A stretch of 64,000 nt of DNA from Gari tellinella (GCA_922989275.2 OV277866.1:37713246-37777245); one strand, 5' to 3'; shown: positions 40,305 to 50,575, counted from the stretch's first letter. Numbers and translations: made by a program. Notes: a model not told the origin generated them from the letters alone.

Positions 40305-40622
40305 GTAGCAGTGACAGGGTTCAGTGGATAGGTTATTACAGTGGAGAAAACGTTATTCTTTCCCGTTTAAACGCAAAGGAAAAGCAAACGTATTGAAGTA
40401 AACTGAAGAAAATTACAATTTCTTGACCATTCTGACTGTTGATTTAAACCAGGACGTCAAACAGTTTGGAGCCTGATCAGACGCCGGGTTACCCGGCGTC
40501 TGATCTTGATCCAAACTGTTTGCATTTGAAATGATATATTTAACGTAAACGCGTTTATTGGGAAAGAATAATAACGTTTTCTTCACTGTAGCAGTGACAG
40601 GGTTCAGTAGATGGGTTATTAG
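40305..40622. repeat. 34-bp direct repeats flanking a family A copy
   Basis: GTAGCAGTGACAGGGTTCAG with TGGATAGGTTATTA at 40305-40338 recurs at 40588-40622 as GTAGCAGTGACAGGGTTCAG with TAGATGGGTTATTA. The element lies exactly between. Far longer than a TA duplication. Confidence 0.85.
40337..40590 (+). mobile_element. Family A MITE
   Basis: TACAGTGGAGAAAACGTTATT to ACGTTTTCTTCACTGTA; core left TGATCAGACGCCGGG, right GATCTTGATCC. Confidence 0.93.
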
Positions 40623-40639
40623 GTCATAATGACAGTGCA

Positions 40640-40745
40640 AGGGTTAATAATCTTCAAGACGCTTGTCAAACAGCTTGACTCCAGGCCAAACGCTGGGTTA
40701 TTTAGGCGTCTGGTCAGGATTCAAATTGTTTGAGAATATATCAAC
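40640..40745. mobile_element. Family B core fragment
   Basis: GCAAGGGTTAATAATCTTC, CAAACAGCTTGACTCCAGG, GGCGTCTGGTCAGGATTC. Confidence 0.5.
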
Positions 40746-40764
40746 TCTCGGTCGAAAGGTGAGA

Positions 40765-41014
40765 TACAGTGGAGAATCTGTTATTCTTTCCCGATAAACG
40801 CGTTTACGCTAAAACTAGTTTTTCTTTTACAAACAGTTTGGAGCCAGATCAGACGCCGGGTAACCCGGCGTCTGATCAGGCTCCAAAGTGTTTGCCACCA
40901 AGACAAACAGGAATTATCAGAATTGTCCAAAAGTTGTTCTTTTCTACGTTTTAGTGCTTTGCGTTTGCGTACGTTTGCGTTTAAACGGGAAAGAATAACA
41001 GATTCTCCACTGTA
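40765..41014 (-). mobile_element. Family A MITE
   Basis: TACAGTGGAGAATCTG to CAGATTCTCCACTGTA. Core intact except GTGTTTG at the right arm end. Confidence 0.95.
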
Positions 41015-41034
41015 TGTATCAGCATGGTAGCGCA

Positions 41035-41110
41035 AAACATTTGCAAATAGTGTGGATCCTAATGAGACAGCGAGTCTCATCAGGATCCGAAATGTGTGAA
41101 TCTCTGAAAC
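41035..41110. mobile_element. Family B core fragment with AATGAG variant
   Basis: GCAAATAGTGTGGATCCTAA, TGAGACAGCGAGTCTCATC, AGGATCCGAAATGTGTG: a short hairpin with both arms in the TGAGAC form. Confidence 0.55.
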
Positions 41111-41234
41111 TATCGTTAAAGAAAATGGACTTTTTGAATATACTCTATCTTCAAGACACTTGTTGCAGACGAAACAATTACATGTACACGTACTTAGAAT
41201 TCAAATAGTTCATGTTACAGATCTGGGTTCAAAC

Positions 41235-41338
41235 TGTTTGCAAATGTTCTCTAAGGGTACTAATGTTCCAATTGTATTACAACTCCTCCGAATAACACAC
41301 ACCATTATTGTCTCCCATTGCGTGTTGTAGAGAGGAAC
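41235..41338. mobile_element. Family E end fragment
   Basis: ACAACTCCTCCGAATAACAC, TTGTCTCCCATTGCGTGTTG, TAGAGAGGAACC. Confidence 0.55.
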
Positions 41339-41342
41339 CATT

Positions 41343-41527
41343 ACAAACAGTTTGGAGCTAGATAAGACGACGGGTAACGCGACGTCTAATCAGGCTCCAA
41401 ACTATTGGCCACTCAGATTAAAATAAATTGTAAGAAATTTCAGATATTGTTCCTACATTTTTTGTTTTTCGGTTGTGTTTTTTTCGTTTGCGTTTGCGCT
41501 GAAAAGAATAGTGTTTTCTCTACTGTG
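41343..41527 (-). mobile_element. Family A MITE, left end lost
   Basis: It begins at the core (ACAAACAGTTTGGAGCTAGA) and runs to GTGTTTTCTCTACTGT. The apex GACGACGGGTAACGCGACGTC has an uncompensated change. Confidence 0.75.
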
Positions 41528-41537
41528 ACTTGGTTCT

Positions 41538-41781
41538 AAAATGGAGAAGACGCCGTTCGTTCCCGTTTAAACGCAAACGAAACACAAACGCATTGAAATA
41601 CAATGACGAAATGGCATATTTTTTACAATTCTATTTATTCTTATCTCATCCCAGTGGCAAACAGTTTAGAGCCTGATCAGACGCCATGTTACCTGGCGTC
41701 TGATCTCAATCTGTTTGCAACGGACATAATGATTTAGTGTGAGCGCGTTTACAGGGATAGAATAACGTCTTCTCCACTGTA
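41538..41781 (+). mobile_element. Family A MITE
   Basis: AAATGGAGAAGACGCCG to ACGTCTTCTCCACTGTA. The core right arm is cut short (GTCTGATCTCAATCTGTTTG). Confidence 0.85.
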
Positions 41782-42056
41782 ATTATATATGAATCTGGAT
41801 CAATAGGTAAAGAATAATGTAACAATCACGTCGTGATGTGATTCAGCAGTCTTGCGATTAAAGCTTGTATCACTATAGTATGTTCACTACATGCTTCCAA
41901 CTGTAATTGGCTTCCAACTGTGGCATTTGTAAACTCGGGGACCAATTTACAATGTAGTACTTAAGAAACCAAAAACTGTTTTGAACCGTACAATACCTAT
42001 GACGATAAGTATGGTACTGAGTACCACGCCTGAACGCCCATTCATATACAGTATTC

Positions 42057-42225
42057 CCTCCCTACAACGACCCGGCAAACAACGGTTCCCTCTTTACAAC
42101 GACGATTGTCGCTGTTTCTTAATCAATAAAAGTATGTCCATCCTTTCCACGTCTGCAATATCTTCTACTTTAAGTTGCCGTCTTCTGTTTTTCTCAAAGT
42201 CACATATTGGACATTTTGACAGACC

Positions 42226-42256
<31 letters not shown>

Positions 42257-42402
42257 ACATACGGCGCGTTACGCGGCGTCTGATCTGGATTCAAGCTGTT
42301 TGCAAAGTAAGCCAGTTTCCTTCCCTATAAATACTCCATATACGAACAAAATGCAGTACTTTTGTCTCCGATTGAGTTTTGTTGTAGAGAGGGAGCACTG
42401 TA
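42057..42402. mobile_element. Family E MITE with poly-C/CA in place of left core
   Basis: TACAGTATTCCCTCCCTAC to TTGTAGAGAGGGAGCACTGTA. At 42224-42259 a run of 19 C and then (CA)n replaces the left palindrome arm. The right arm GCGTTACGCGGCGTCTGATC is intact. Confidence 0.88.
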
Positions 42403-42409
42403 TCTAGCT

Positions 42410-42659
42410 TAAAGTGGAGAATCTGTTATTCTTTCCCGTTTAAACGCAAACGTACGCAAACGCAAATCACTAAAACGTAGAAAAGTACAACTTTTTGACA
42501 ATTCTGATAATTCATGTTTATCTTGGTGGCAAACAGTTTGGAGCCTGATCAGACGCCGGGTTACCCGGCGTCTGATCTGGCTCCAAACTGTTTGCACTGC
42601 AAATAATAGTTTTAGCATAAACGCGTTTATTGGGAAAGAATAACACATTCTCCACTGTA
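42410..42659 (+). mobile_element. Family A MITE
   Basis: TAAAGTGGAGAATCTGTTATT to ACACATTCTCCACTGTA. Core intact with the family mismatch. Confidence 0.93.
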
Positions 42660-42689
42660 ATAAAGGGTTGTGATACAGGGTAGAATAAC

Positions 42690-42950
42690 GAAATGAAGGA
42701 GAATACGATATTCTTTCCGCCAAATAAACGTCTTTGTGTTGAAACATCAATATCAATTGAGAACAGTTTGGAGCCAGATTAGACACTGAGTAAATCGGTA
42801 TCTGATCTGGCTCCAAATATTTGTGATAATTCGGATTCAAGTGTCACAAAATCTCATTTTCTGCATTTATTTGCATTGCATTTGTTTTTAATTTCGCACT
42901 ACATGTAACGGGGAGGAGTGTCGTCACTTTCTCTTCTAAACAGCATCGTA
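42690..42950 (-). mobile_element. Family A MITE, decayed
   Basis: AAGGAGAATACGATATTCTT, AACAGTTTGGAGCCAGATTA, GATCTGGCTCCAAATATTTG. The right end is hard to define. Confidence 0.65.
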
Positions 42951-43141
42951 AAAATATGTTTATAAGCCGGTTACGACCCTCTATAGGCGCTTTAGGGCAG
43001 TTTAGGTGTTACTAGATCTCTTGATAAGCTATCTTACTAACATAAACTACAGGAACTCACAGCATCAATTGCACTTAGAAACAAATTTGTTCTGGTAATC
43101 TATACTGTGTAAATAATGTTCCTCAGCTACAAAATGCATTA

Positions 43142-43654
43142 TACACTCAGTGCAAAAAGAAACGCACATCGTGCTCAGGCGCAGATTAAGAAACCTTTTT
43201 TTGAAGAAAATTAGAATAGAAAGACCATATCTCAAGATTTATTTAATTCTGCAACAAGTTCAGATAAAAAAACTCAAAATACATTGTGCTGCCTTAAAAC
43301 CATTTCCCTCTTAATGACGCCAAAAAGCGTTTGCAAACAGTTTTGATCCTGATCAAAACTGTTTGACACTCGTATCAATTTGCTTTAATTCATTCTACAT
43401 TGAATTTTACTTTGTAACGATCTTGCAAACAACAAAATTGAATCAGATGACAATGAAACGGTGAAGGGGTAAAACCTCACGATTAATTTGGCAGCGAAAG
43501 AATTAACTACAGCTTGTTTCAAACATCGCACCGATTAGTACAGGTTGTGATGCTACTAATTAAATAATGATTTATCAACAATTCACAAATACGTTTCTTC
43601 TACATAAAAATAAATTTTGATAAAAAAATGTGCGTTTCTTTTTGTGCTGAGTAT
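43142..43654. mobile_element. About 510-bp mariner-like MITE hosting family B
   Basis: TACACTCAGTGCAAAAAGAA, ACGCACAT at the left; ATGTGCGTTTCTTTTTGTGC, TGAGTATA at the right. The inverted repeat is about 25 bp with one mismatch, plus TA flanks. No transposase. A family B copy (43295-43506) lies inside. Confidence 0.85.
43295..43506. mobile_element. Family B MITE with minimal core
   Basis: CATTTCCCTCTTAATGACG to TTTGGCAGCGAAAGAATTAA. The palindrome is only GCAAACAGTTTTGATCCTGA + TCAAAACTGTTTG, with the GACGCCG apex removed from both arms. Confidence 0.85.
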
Positions 43655-43671
43655 ACTTTCCCGTTCTATTC

Positions 43672-43882
43672 CTTCAATGCCACGACGTCACCATTTTTAA
43701 ACAATTTGTCTGCCTTCATTTCTCAAATTTAAATTTTATGTATTTTGACTAAAGAAATATTGAACTAAGTGTCAAACAGTTTGGATCCTGATCAGACGCC
43801 GTGTTTCGTGGCGTCTGATCGGGAGCCAAACTGATGGCAAACTTAGTAATCATTGCACTCGGGATAAGGCAGTAAACCCCTT
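43672..43882. mobile_element. Family B2 MITE
   Basis: CTATTCCTTCAATGCCACG to CGGGATAAGGCAGTAAACCCC. Core GATCAGACGCCGTGTTTCGTGG / CGTCTGATCGGGAGCC. Confidence 0.8.
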
Positions 43883-43892
43883 TTGAACCATA

Positions 43893-44142
43893 TACAGTGG
43901 ATAATCTGTTATTCTTTCCCGTTTAAACGCAAACGTACGCAAACGCAAAGCACTAAAACGTAGAAAAGGACAACCTTTGGACAATTCTGATAATTCATGT
44001 TTATCTTGGTGGCAAACAGTTTGGAGCCTGATCAGACGCCGGGTTACCCGGCGTCTGATCTGGCTCCAAACTGTTTGCATTGCAAATAATAGTTTTAGCG
44101 TAAACGCGTTTATTGGGAAAGAATAACAGATTCTCCACTGTA
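43893..44142 (+). mobile_element. Family A MITE
   Basis: TACAGTGGATAATCTG to CAGATTCTCCACTGTA. Core intact with the family mismatch. It follows a B2 end and precedes a D fragment (44145-44235: GCAAACAGGGAAGACACGG, ATCTGCACTGTTTG). Confidence 0.94.
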
Positions 44143-44344
44143 CATGTGTCATGTGCCCTATGCAAACAGGGAAGACACGGATCAGAGGGCTCCATAAAGA
44201 ATTATCTGGGCAAGATCTGCACTGTTTGTCACATTGCAATCCTGTTTGAGATCTTTGAATAGTTCCCCCATTGATGAAAATTATTCCACTTTATACAGTC
44301 ATGAAGCTCTATTAAATTGTTTAAAGTATAAGAAATATTTCTTA

Positions 44345-44475
44345 TATTCTCAGTAGCAGATGGTAGCGGAAATCAGGATGAAATTCAGTAAAGCAGAACT
44401 TCGCCTGAAGGAGCATTCTATTCTACCTTCAACCTGATTTAAGTGCCCAACTGTCTTCATAACTAAGGAAACAGA
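44345..44475. mobile_element. Family G fragment
   Basis: TTATATTCTCAGTAGCAGATG, CAGTAAAGCAGAACTTCGCC, CTACCTTCAACCTGATTTAAG, TTGGGTAAAG. Confidence 0.5.
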
Positions 44476-44636
44476 TTATTGGGTAAAGTGCTTAGCAAAG
44501 AACTGTTCTGGTGCTTCAAAACAGGTTGTATCGTATATTATAAGATGGAAGTAAGAAAAAAGTTTCTAGTTGGATCTCCGTTATTTGGCGTTTTAGTGTG
44601 TCATGCAGCATCGAAATGTTATAGTTATACTTGTAG

Positions 44637-44850
44637 TACAATAAAACCTCTCTATTACGACCACTCTATAATGTTTTGTTGATTATTAGTTGTTTTCGAC
44701 ATGTGACTGCTTAAAGCACGGGTACAATTAAACAGAAAGCTCCTTAAGGAGCTTTCTGATTTTCTGCCACAATGCCTTAAGCTTGCACCTGTCTTTTATA
44801 CAATCAATGCACCTTCATTTTAGTGGTCGTAATATAGAGGTTTTACTGTA
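44637..44850. mobile_element. Family F MITE
   Basis: TACAATAAAACCTCTCTATT to AATATAGAGGTTTTACTGTA. Apex AGAAAGCTCCTTAAGGAGCT is perfect. Confidence 0.9.
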
Positions 44851-44970
44851 GGTACGAGGTACTTGTAGCAGTCATAATCAAGAGAAACAACCGTGTTTTA
44901 TACAGCAATCATGAGACTGTGCTTGAGTAGTCGTTATGGTCTGATTGAAGTGCTCCAATGGTTTTCATTA

Positions 44971-45180
44971 TACAGTAAAACCTCTCTATTCCGACCAAAA
45001 CAATGTATTTATTATTAAGTGTTCATGAGAGATGACGGCTTAAAGCAATGTGACAGTAAAACAGAAAGCTCCTTTAGGAGCTTTCTGTTTTACTGTAACC
45101 TTGCTTTAAGCTGCCACTTATCTGATATCCAATCGATTAAACATTCGTTTAGTGATCGTAATGGGGAAGCTTTGATATAT
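44971..45180. mobile_element. Family F MITE
   Basis: TACAGTAAAACCTCTCTATT at the left; AGTGATCGTAATGGGGAAGC at the decayed right end. Core 2 runs from GCTTAAAGCAATGTGACAG to TAACCTTGCTTTAAGCTGCC, with perfect apex CTCCTTTAGGAG. Confidence 0.88.
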
Positions 45181-45389
45181 TCTGTTTGTTGTTTTATAGA
45201 GATATGCTGATCACAACTATAGTTTAACCTCGGAAACCCTTTGACCCTATTCATACATTATAAACGTGCCCTTCGCAAATAGCGTATTTGTGAATCGAAC
45301 AGTTCAGTAAATACCCTCTGATCAGAAAAATGAAGTCCCTTTTGATAGAAAAACAACATAATGACGCGTGTGAAATAGCTAAAATACAG

Positions 45390-45522
45390 AAAGGCGTCGT
45401 CTGATCTGGATTGAAGCTACTTTCAAATGTTAGCGAATGTCCCTCCCTATAACAACTTCCTCCGAACAACACACATACTATTTGTCTCCCATTGGATGTC
45501 GTTGTAGAGAGGGAGCACTGTA
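45390..45522. mobile_element. Family E right-half fragment
   Basis: GTCGTCTGATCTGGATTGAA, TTGTCTCCCATTGGATGTCG, TTGTAGAGAGGGAGCACTGTA. Confidence 0.7.
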
Positions 45523-45605
45523 TAATACTATTGTGTCTATAGTAACAAGTTTTAAACTATGTCCAAAGACTTGATGTTTAAGGTTTAGAATTTGACCACG
45601 GAAAA

Positions 45606-45892
45606 TACAGTAAAACCTCTCCATAATGATCACTGAACGAATAAAAAAATAATTGATTTTGTGCTTCGAACATGTTGCTGCTTGAAGCAAAGTGAAAGAA
45701 AGTAAAACAGAAAGCCCCTTAAGAAGCTTTCTGTTCCACTTTCACTTTGCTTTAACCCCGTCACTGCCTTACCCCGAGTACATGTACAACGGTTATTTGC
45801 AAGCCATGGCAGTGAAGGGGTTAAGCTGCCATCTGTCTTTCGTACAGCCATTAAGCCATACTTAAGTGTTGTTATACAGAGGTTTTACTGTA
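45606..45892. mobile_element. Family F MITE hosting a 65-bp TTAA insertion
   Basis: TACAGTAAAACCTCTCCATA to ACAGAGGTTTTACTGTA. Core 2 is split inside its right arm: TTTGCTTTAA / TTAAGCTGCCATC. Removing the insert and one TTAA restores TTTGCTTTAAGCTGCC. Confidence 0.92.
45752..45824. mobile_element. 65-bp internally deleted B2 element
   Basis: TTAA at 45752-45755 and 45821-45824. The insert between them (45756-45820) starts CCCCGTCACTGCCTTACCCC and ends GCCATGGCAGTGAAGGGG. These are the two B2 ends without the hairpin. Confidence 0.92.
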
Positions 45893-45964
45893 CTGATGTG
45901 AATGTCAACCCGTTGGGGTCTAATCAGACGCTGACTTATTCGAGATACTATCTGGATCTAAACA

Positions 45965-46297
45965 GTTGACAAAAGATACAACACTGGCGGCAAAGTGTTT
46001 ATTTCATTAATACAAATATACTGTGTTTGCAAATGCAAAAACGTCGCAACATTGGCGGCAAAGTGTTTATTTCATTGATACAAGTATATTGCGTTTGCAA
46101 ATGCAAAAACGTCGCAACATTGGCGGCAAAGTGTTTATTTCATTGATACAAGTATACTGTATTTGCAAATGCAGAAACGTCGCAACATTGGCGACAAAAT
46201 GTTTATTTCATTGATACAAGTATACTGTATTTGCAAATGCCAAAACGTCGCAACATTGGCGGCAAAGTGTTTATTTCATTGATACAAGTATACTGTT
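45965..46297. repeat. 68-bp minisatellite, nearly 5 copies
   Basis: The unit includes AACGTCGCAACATTGGCGGC, AAAGTGTTTATTTCATTGAT, ACAAGTATACTG and TTTGCAAATGCAAA. Copies differ by a few bases. A 63-residue frame across it is an artefact. Confidence 0.95.
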
Positions 46298-46299
46298 GT

Positions 46300-46513
46300 T
46301 CAACCCCTCTAATACGACCACTAAAATGAAGGCTAATTGATTGTATTAAACACCGGTGACAGCTTAAGTGCAGATGAAAATAAACAGAAACATTCGGACG
46401 GAGTTCTCTGTTTTACTTTCATCTGGCTTTTTGCAGTCACATGTCTAAATCGTTGTCTTAAACAACGTATAACTAAAACAAATAAGCGATCGTAATAAAG
46501 TGGGTTTACTGTA
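46300..46513. mobile_element. Family F MITE
   Basis: CAACCCCTCTAATACGACC to AATAAAGTGGGTTTACTGTA. The core 2 apex is imperfect (CATTCGGACGGAGTTC). Confidence 0.82.
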
Positions 46514-46517
46514 ATTA

Positions 46518-46731
46518 TTAAATCATTCGTGTACACGATCACATATATGGAACATAGGTAAACAGTGTAGACTCTGATCAGACGCCGCATACGCGGCGTC
46601 TGATCAGAGTCTGCACTGTTTGCTGATAGGAATCTCAATATAAAACAAAACGAAATCAAAATTTTAGACCAAGTACCCTTAGATAAAAAATGGAAGTATC
46701 CAATATACAACTGTGGGCGCAAAAGGGTTAA
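46518..46731. mobile_element. Family C MITE, TTAA-flanked
   Basis: TTAAATCATTCGTGTACACG to TGTGGGCGCAAAAGGGTTAA, 214 bp. Hairpin TGTAGACTCTGATCAGACGC / GCGTCTGATCAGAGTCTGCA, apex CGCATACGCG. Confidence 0.92.
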
Positions 46732-46990
46732 CAAAATCGTTCGCACAACGAGAAGCAATGTGTTATTAACGGTGCATCATTATACATGTAAATGTTAATA
46801 ATGTTATACATGTATATATACGGGTGATAAACATTAATGCTGGTGGTGTTCCATCGTTAGCACTTAGAATAATAGAGTATGAGTAAAGTGTCATTTTATC
46901 CCCCAGAGGCGCAAATGTCTAAATGTAATCAACTTTGTAAATTGATATGATAATAATCATCATCATCATTCCTAGGTCAGCTCAAATGCG

Positions 46991-47242
46991 TACAGTGGAG
47001 AAAACGTTATTCTTTCCCAATAAACGCGTTTACGCTAAAACCATTATTTCTATTACAAACAGTTTGGAGCCAGATCAGACGCCGGGTTGCCGGCGTCTGA
47101 TCAGGCTCCAAACTGTTTGCCTCCAAGATAAACATGAATTATCAGAATTGCCCAAAAGTTTTGCTTTTCTACGTTTAAGTGATTTGCATTTGCGTTGCGT
47201 TTGCGTTTAAACGGGAAAGAATAACGTATACTCTCCTCTGTA
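46991..47242 (-). mobile_element. Family A MITE, first of a head-to-tail pair
   Basis: TACAGTGGAGAAAACGTTATT to ACGTATACTCTCCTCTGTA. Apex GCCGGGTTGCCGGC is shortened. The next copy starts 8 bp later in the same orientation. Confidence 0.94.
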
Positions 47243-47250
47243 GCTACTGT

Positions 47251-47500
47251 TACAGTTGAGAAAACGTTATTCTTTCCCAATAAACGCGTTTACGCTAAAA
47301 CTATTGTTTCTATTGCAAAACGTTTGGAGCCAGATCAGACGCCGGGTCACCCGGCGTCTGATCAGGCTCCGAACTGTTTGCCATCAAGATAAATATGAAT
47401 TATCAGAATTGTCCAAAACTTGCACTTTTCTACGTTTTACTGCTTTGCGTTTGCCTACGTTTGCGTTGAAACGGGAAAGAATAAAATATTCTCCACTGTA
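47251..47500 (-). mobile_element. Family A MITE, second of a head-to-tail pair
   Basis: TACAGTTGAGAAAACGTTATT to AAATATTCTCCACTGTA. The apex has a C spacer (GGGTCACCC). Confidence 0.94.
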
Positions 47501-47559
47501 ACCTCGTCCTCTCCGTAGCTGGATTTTAGGGTTCAACATACTATTAGGTTATTGCTTAA

Positions 47560-47785
47560 CCTTTTACCTTTAGCGCATTCAATTTATTCCTCCGCTGAAG
47601 AAAATAGTTCATATTTATAGGGTCATGAATATGTATGATGAAGAATATTTTCATTATTCTAGCAAATGGTAGCTAAAAGCAGGCTGAAGGTAAACCAGAA
47701 TGCGCCTTTGCTTTACTTTCAACTTGCTTTAAGTGATCACCTATCTTAAATACTAAAAGCAAGCTATGGCGTAATAGGTTAAACA
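47560..47785. mobile_element. Family G MITE with clipped hairpin
   Basis: TTAACCTTTTACCTTTAGCG to GGCGTAATAGGTTAA. The hairpin apex is shortened: CAGAATGCGCC runs directly into TTTGCTTTACTTTCAAC. Confidence 0.82.
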
Positions 47786-47884
47786 ATCACTTTAAAGATA
47801 CGCATTTTACGCTCTATTTCGCTTTTTTTTTAAGGAAATAAAATAGTTCCACTTTATTGGTATGAGTATTCATCATAAGAAGCA

Positions 47885-48127
47885 GGGCCCCGTTTCATAA
47901 AACATCTTACGACAAATGTTGTCGTAGGTCAAAACTTTAAAATACATTTAATCTCTGATTTCTCTATCTAATCCTGTCTTGTGACATCTTTTTGGAATCG
48001 TCTTTTCAAGACGATTCCAAAAAGATGTCACAAGACAGGCTTAGATGGAGAAATAAATAATAATTAAGAGTTTTATAATCTGACTTACGACAACATTTGT
48101 CTTACGAAGTTTTATGAAACGGGCCCC
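47885..48127. mobile_element. Family J palindromic MITE
   Basis: GGGCCCCGTTTCATAAAAC to TTTTATGAAACGGGCCCC. Central palindrome TGACATCTTTTTGGAATCG, TCTTTTCAAGA, CGATTCCAAAAAGATGTCAC. Two more copies: 62856-63094 (complete) and 36219 (partial). Confidence 0.88.
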
Positions 48128-48147
48128 AGTTTCTGTATCATAGTAGA

Positions 48148-48499
48148 TACAGTGCTCCCTCCCTACAACGGCCCTTCCATCAAGGACTCCCTCCTTACAA
48201 CGACCCTTATCGCAGTTCCCTTAACAAGACAATTATGTCAAATCTATTCACGGCTGCAATGTCATTTGTTAAAAATTGTCATCTGCTATTTTTCTCAAAA
48301 ATGCATAATGGACATTTTGACAGATTTTTTTTTAATAACGATTGACAAACAGATTGAATCCAGATCAGACACCGCGTTACGTGGCGTCTGATCTGGATTT
48401 AAGCTGTTTGCAAATGCCCCTCCCTGTAACGACTCCCTCCGAACAACGCGTGCAATTTGTGTCTCCCGTTGGGTGTTGTTGTAGAGAGGGAGCGCTGTA
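48148..48499. mobile_element. Family E MITE, standard form
   Basis: TACAGTGCTCCCTCCCTAC to TTGTAGAGAGGGAGCGCTGTA, 352 bp. Two imperfect copies of the 32-bp subterminal unit lie at the left end, the same unit that is expanded at 24680-25467. Core GAATCCAGATCAGACACCGC / GTGGCGTCTGATCTGGATTT. Confidence 0.93.
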
Positions 48500-48504
48500 G
48501 TTGT

Positions 48505-48717
48505 TTAACCCTTATCCTGCGGTGATATCGTCTGCTTTGAAATTGTCGTCTGCAAAGTTTGCTAAATTTAGATTTATACATTTTTTAAGTAAATTAACCC
48601 AAAGACGAGTGTCAAACAGTTTGGATCCAGATCAGACGCCGCGTCACGCGGCGTCTGATCTAGATCTAAACTGTTTGCAAAAATCAATAAAGTCGCGACC
48701 AGCAGGCAAAGGGTTAA
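48505..48717. mobile_element. Family B3 MITE, TTAA-flanked
   Basis: TTAACCCTTATCCTGCGGTG to CAGCAGGCAAAGGGTTAA, 213 bp. Core GGATCCAGATCAGACGCCGC / GCGGCGTCTGATCTAGATC. Confidence 0.93.
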
Positions 48718-49029
48718 AACAGACTGAAGGTAAAGCTTTCTGCTTCACTCTCAACCTACTTTAAGTAGCCACTTTTCTTCTAAACTAGAAACATATCGGG
48801 CTAAGTCTGACAGCAAAGCAGAATCATCGGCTCCATAGGGCAATTTCTGATTTGGTTTCATCGTTGTTGTAGCAGATGATGATGATGCTGATGATGAAAT
48901 ATGAACACGGCCCATTGCCAAAACTAGGGACTAAAGAGTTTCACGTTAAGAAATAAACGAATAAGAACAACAACGTATGTACAATGTACATATTACATAA
49001 CAATTATTATGTATTTTTGACCCAGTCAA

Positions 49030-49240
49030 TGCGTTAACAACTGATTACAACTTCATTATATCCCTGGCGTTACATGTATATTACCTGCTTTCAAATTATC
49101 AACTACAGTTTTTGTCAAAAATGAGTTTTCATGCATTTCTAAATTATACAAAACTAACGATAAGTGTCAAATAGTTTAGATCAAGTTTAGAAGCCGTGTC
49201 ACGCGGCGTCTGACGTGGATTTAAAGTGTTTGAAAATAAC
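49030..49240. mobile_element. Family B relic
   Basis: GCGTTAACAACTGATTACAAC, AGTGTCAAATAGTTTAGATC, CACGCGGCGTCTGACGTGG. It adjoins a family E copy. Confidence 0.5.
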
Positions 49241-49242
49241 AC

Positions 49243-49568
49243 AACAGCATTCCCTCCCTACATTAGTCCTCCCAACAACGACCCCCTCCTTACAACGACC
49301 CTTGCTGCAGCTCCCTTCACATATTGCTTTAATATCGTCTGCTTAAATTTTACGTCTGCTGTTTTTTCTCATAGTCAACAAATGGACATTTTGACAGAAA
49401 ATAAATTAATAATGAGTGACAAACAGCTTTAATCCAGACGCGGCGTCTGATCTGGATTCAAGCTGTTTGCAAACGTAAGCAAATTTCCCTCCTTATAACG
49501 ACTCTCTCCGAACAACGCACAGAATCTTTGTCTCCCATTGAATGTCGTTGTAGAGAGGGAACGCTGTA
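49243..49568. mobile_element. Family E MITE
   Basis: CAACAGCATTCCCTCCCTAC to TTGTAGAGAGGGAACGCTGTA. The left core arm is reduced: GCTTTAATCCAGACGCGGCG, then TCTGATCTGGATTCAAGC. Confidence 0.85.
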
Positions 49569-49654
49569 GTAGGAATATGGTGAGTCTTTGGCACGCATGG
49601 TCTTCAAATGTATCCTTCTGCCAACAAAGTGTCGCCTGCTGTAGTGCTTACATG

Positions 49655-49757
49655 TAACCCCTTCACTGACATGACGTAATCAGTTTTACAAAAAATGTCG
49701 CCTGCTTTTGTTTCTCAGATGTACTGCCTTTATCATTTTTCAAGCGGAATAGTGGCA
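49655..49757. mobile_element. Family B2 left-half fragment
   Basis: GTAACCCCTTCACTGACATG, ACGTAATCAGTTTTAC, TGTCGCCTGCTTTTG. Cut by the A copy that follows. Confidence 0.6.
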
Positions 49758-50007
49758 TACAGTGGAGAATCTGTTATTCTTTCCCGTTTAAACGCAAACG
49801 TACGCAAACGCAACTCACTAAAATGTCGAAAAGTACAACGTTTTTACACTTCTGATAATTCATTTTTAACTTGTTTGCAAACAGTTTGGAGCCTGATCAG
49901 ACGCCGGGTTACCCGGCGTCTGATCTGGCTCCAAACTGTTTGCACTGCAAATAATAGTTTTAGCGTAAACGCGTTTATTGGGAAAGAATAACGTTTTCTC
50001 CACTGTA
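49758..50007 (+). mobile_element. Family A MITE
   Basis: TACAGTGGAGAATCTG to ACGTTTTCTCCACTGTA. Its left end is the CAGATTCTCC type and its right end the CGTTTTCTCC type, mixing the two subfamilies. Confidence 0.95.
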
Positions 50008-50323
50008 TTTACAACATCTACCATCTGAGCTAGTACAGAGGCTAAACACATTATGAATTATATCCTTCAGGAAAGAGTGTATACTCATGTTAGTCCGAAA
50101 GTTTAAAGTTATTTAGTTAAGGTAGCTCTACTTTTTTTTCAATTTCATACAAAGTACATGTAGCATGTTACAGTGATTAAGACATGTGCTTATTTAAAGC
50201 AGGCTTAAAGTAAAGCAATATGCTCATTAGGTAGCATTCTGTGTATGTATATTAACCAATCTGACTGCCATGTTATACATACATACAGGGCAGAAAATGT
50301 TATTCTCTCTCAATTTATGAACT

Positions 50324-50575
50324 TACAGTGGAGAAAACGTTATTCTTTCCCAATAAACGCGTTTACGCTAAAACTATTATTTGCAGTGCAAAAAGTTTGG
50401 AGCCAGATCAGACGCCGGTTGTAACCCGGCGTCTGATCAGGCTCCAAACTGTTTGCCACCAAGATAAACATGAAATATCAGAATTGTCCAAAAGTTGTTC
50501 TTTTCTACGTTTTAGTGCTTTGCGTTTGCGTACGTTTGCGTTTAAACGGGAAAGAATAACAGATTCTCCACTGTA
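50324..50575 (-). mobile_element. Family A MITE
   Basis: TACAGTGGAGAAAACGTTATT to CAGATTCTCCACTGTA. Apex GCCGGTTGTAACCCGGC has a 2-nt insertion. A left-end relic (AAAATGTTATTCTCTCTC) lies just upstream at 50285-50322. Confidence 0.95.

Noticed and set aside
46023..46214. 63-residue frame at a tandem repeat
   Set aside because: It only spans the 68-bp minisatellite.
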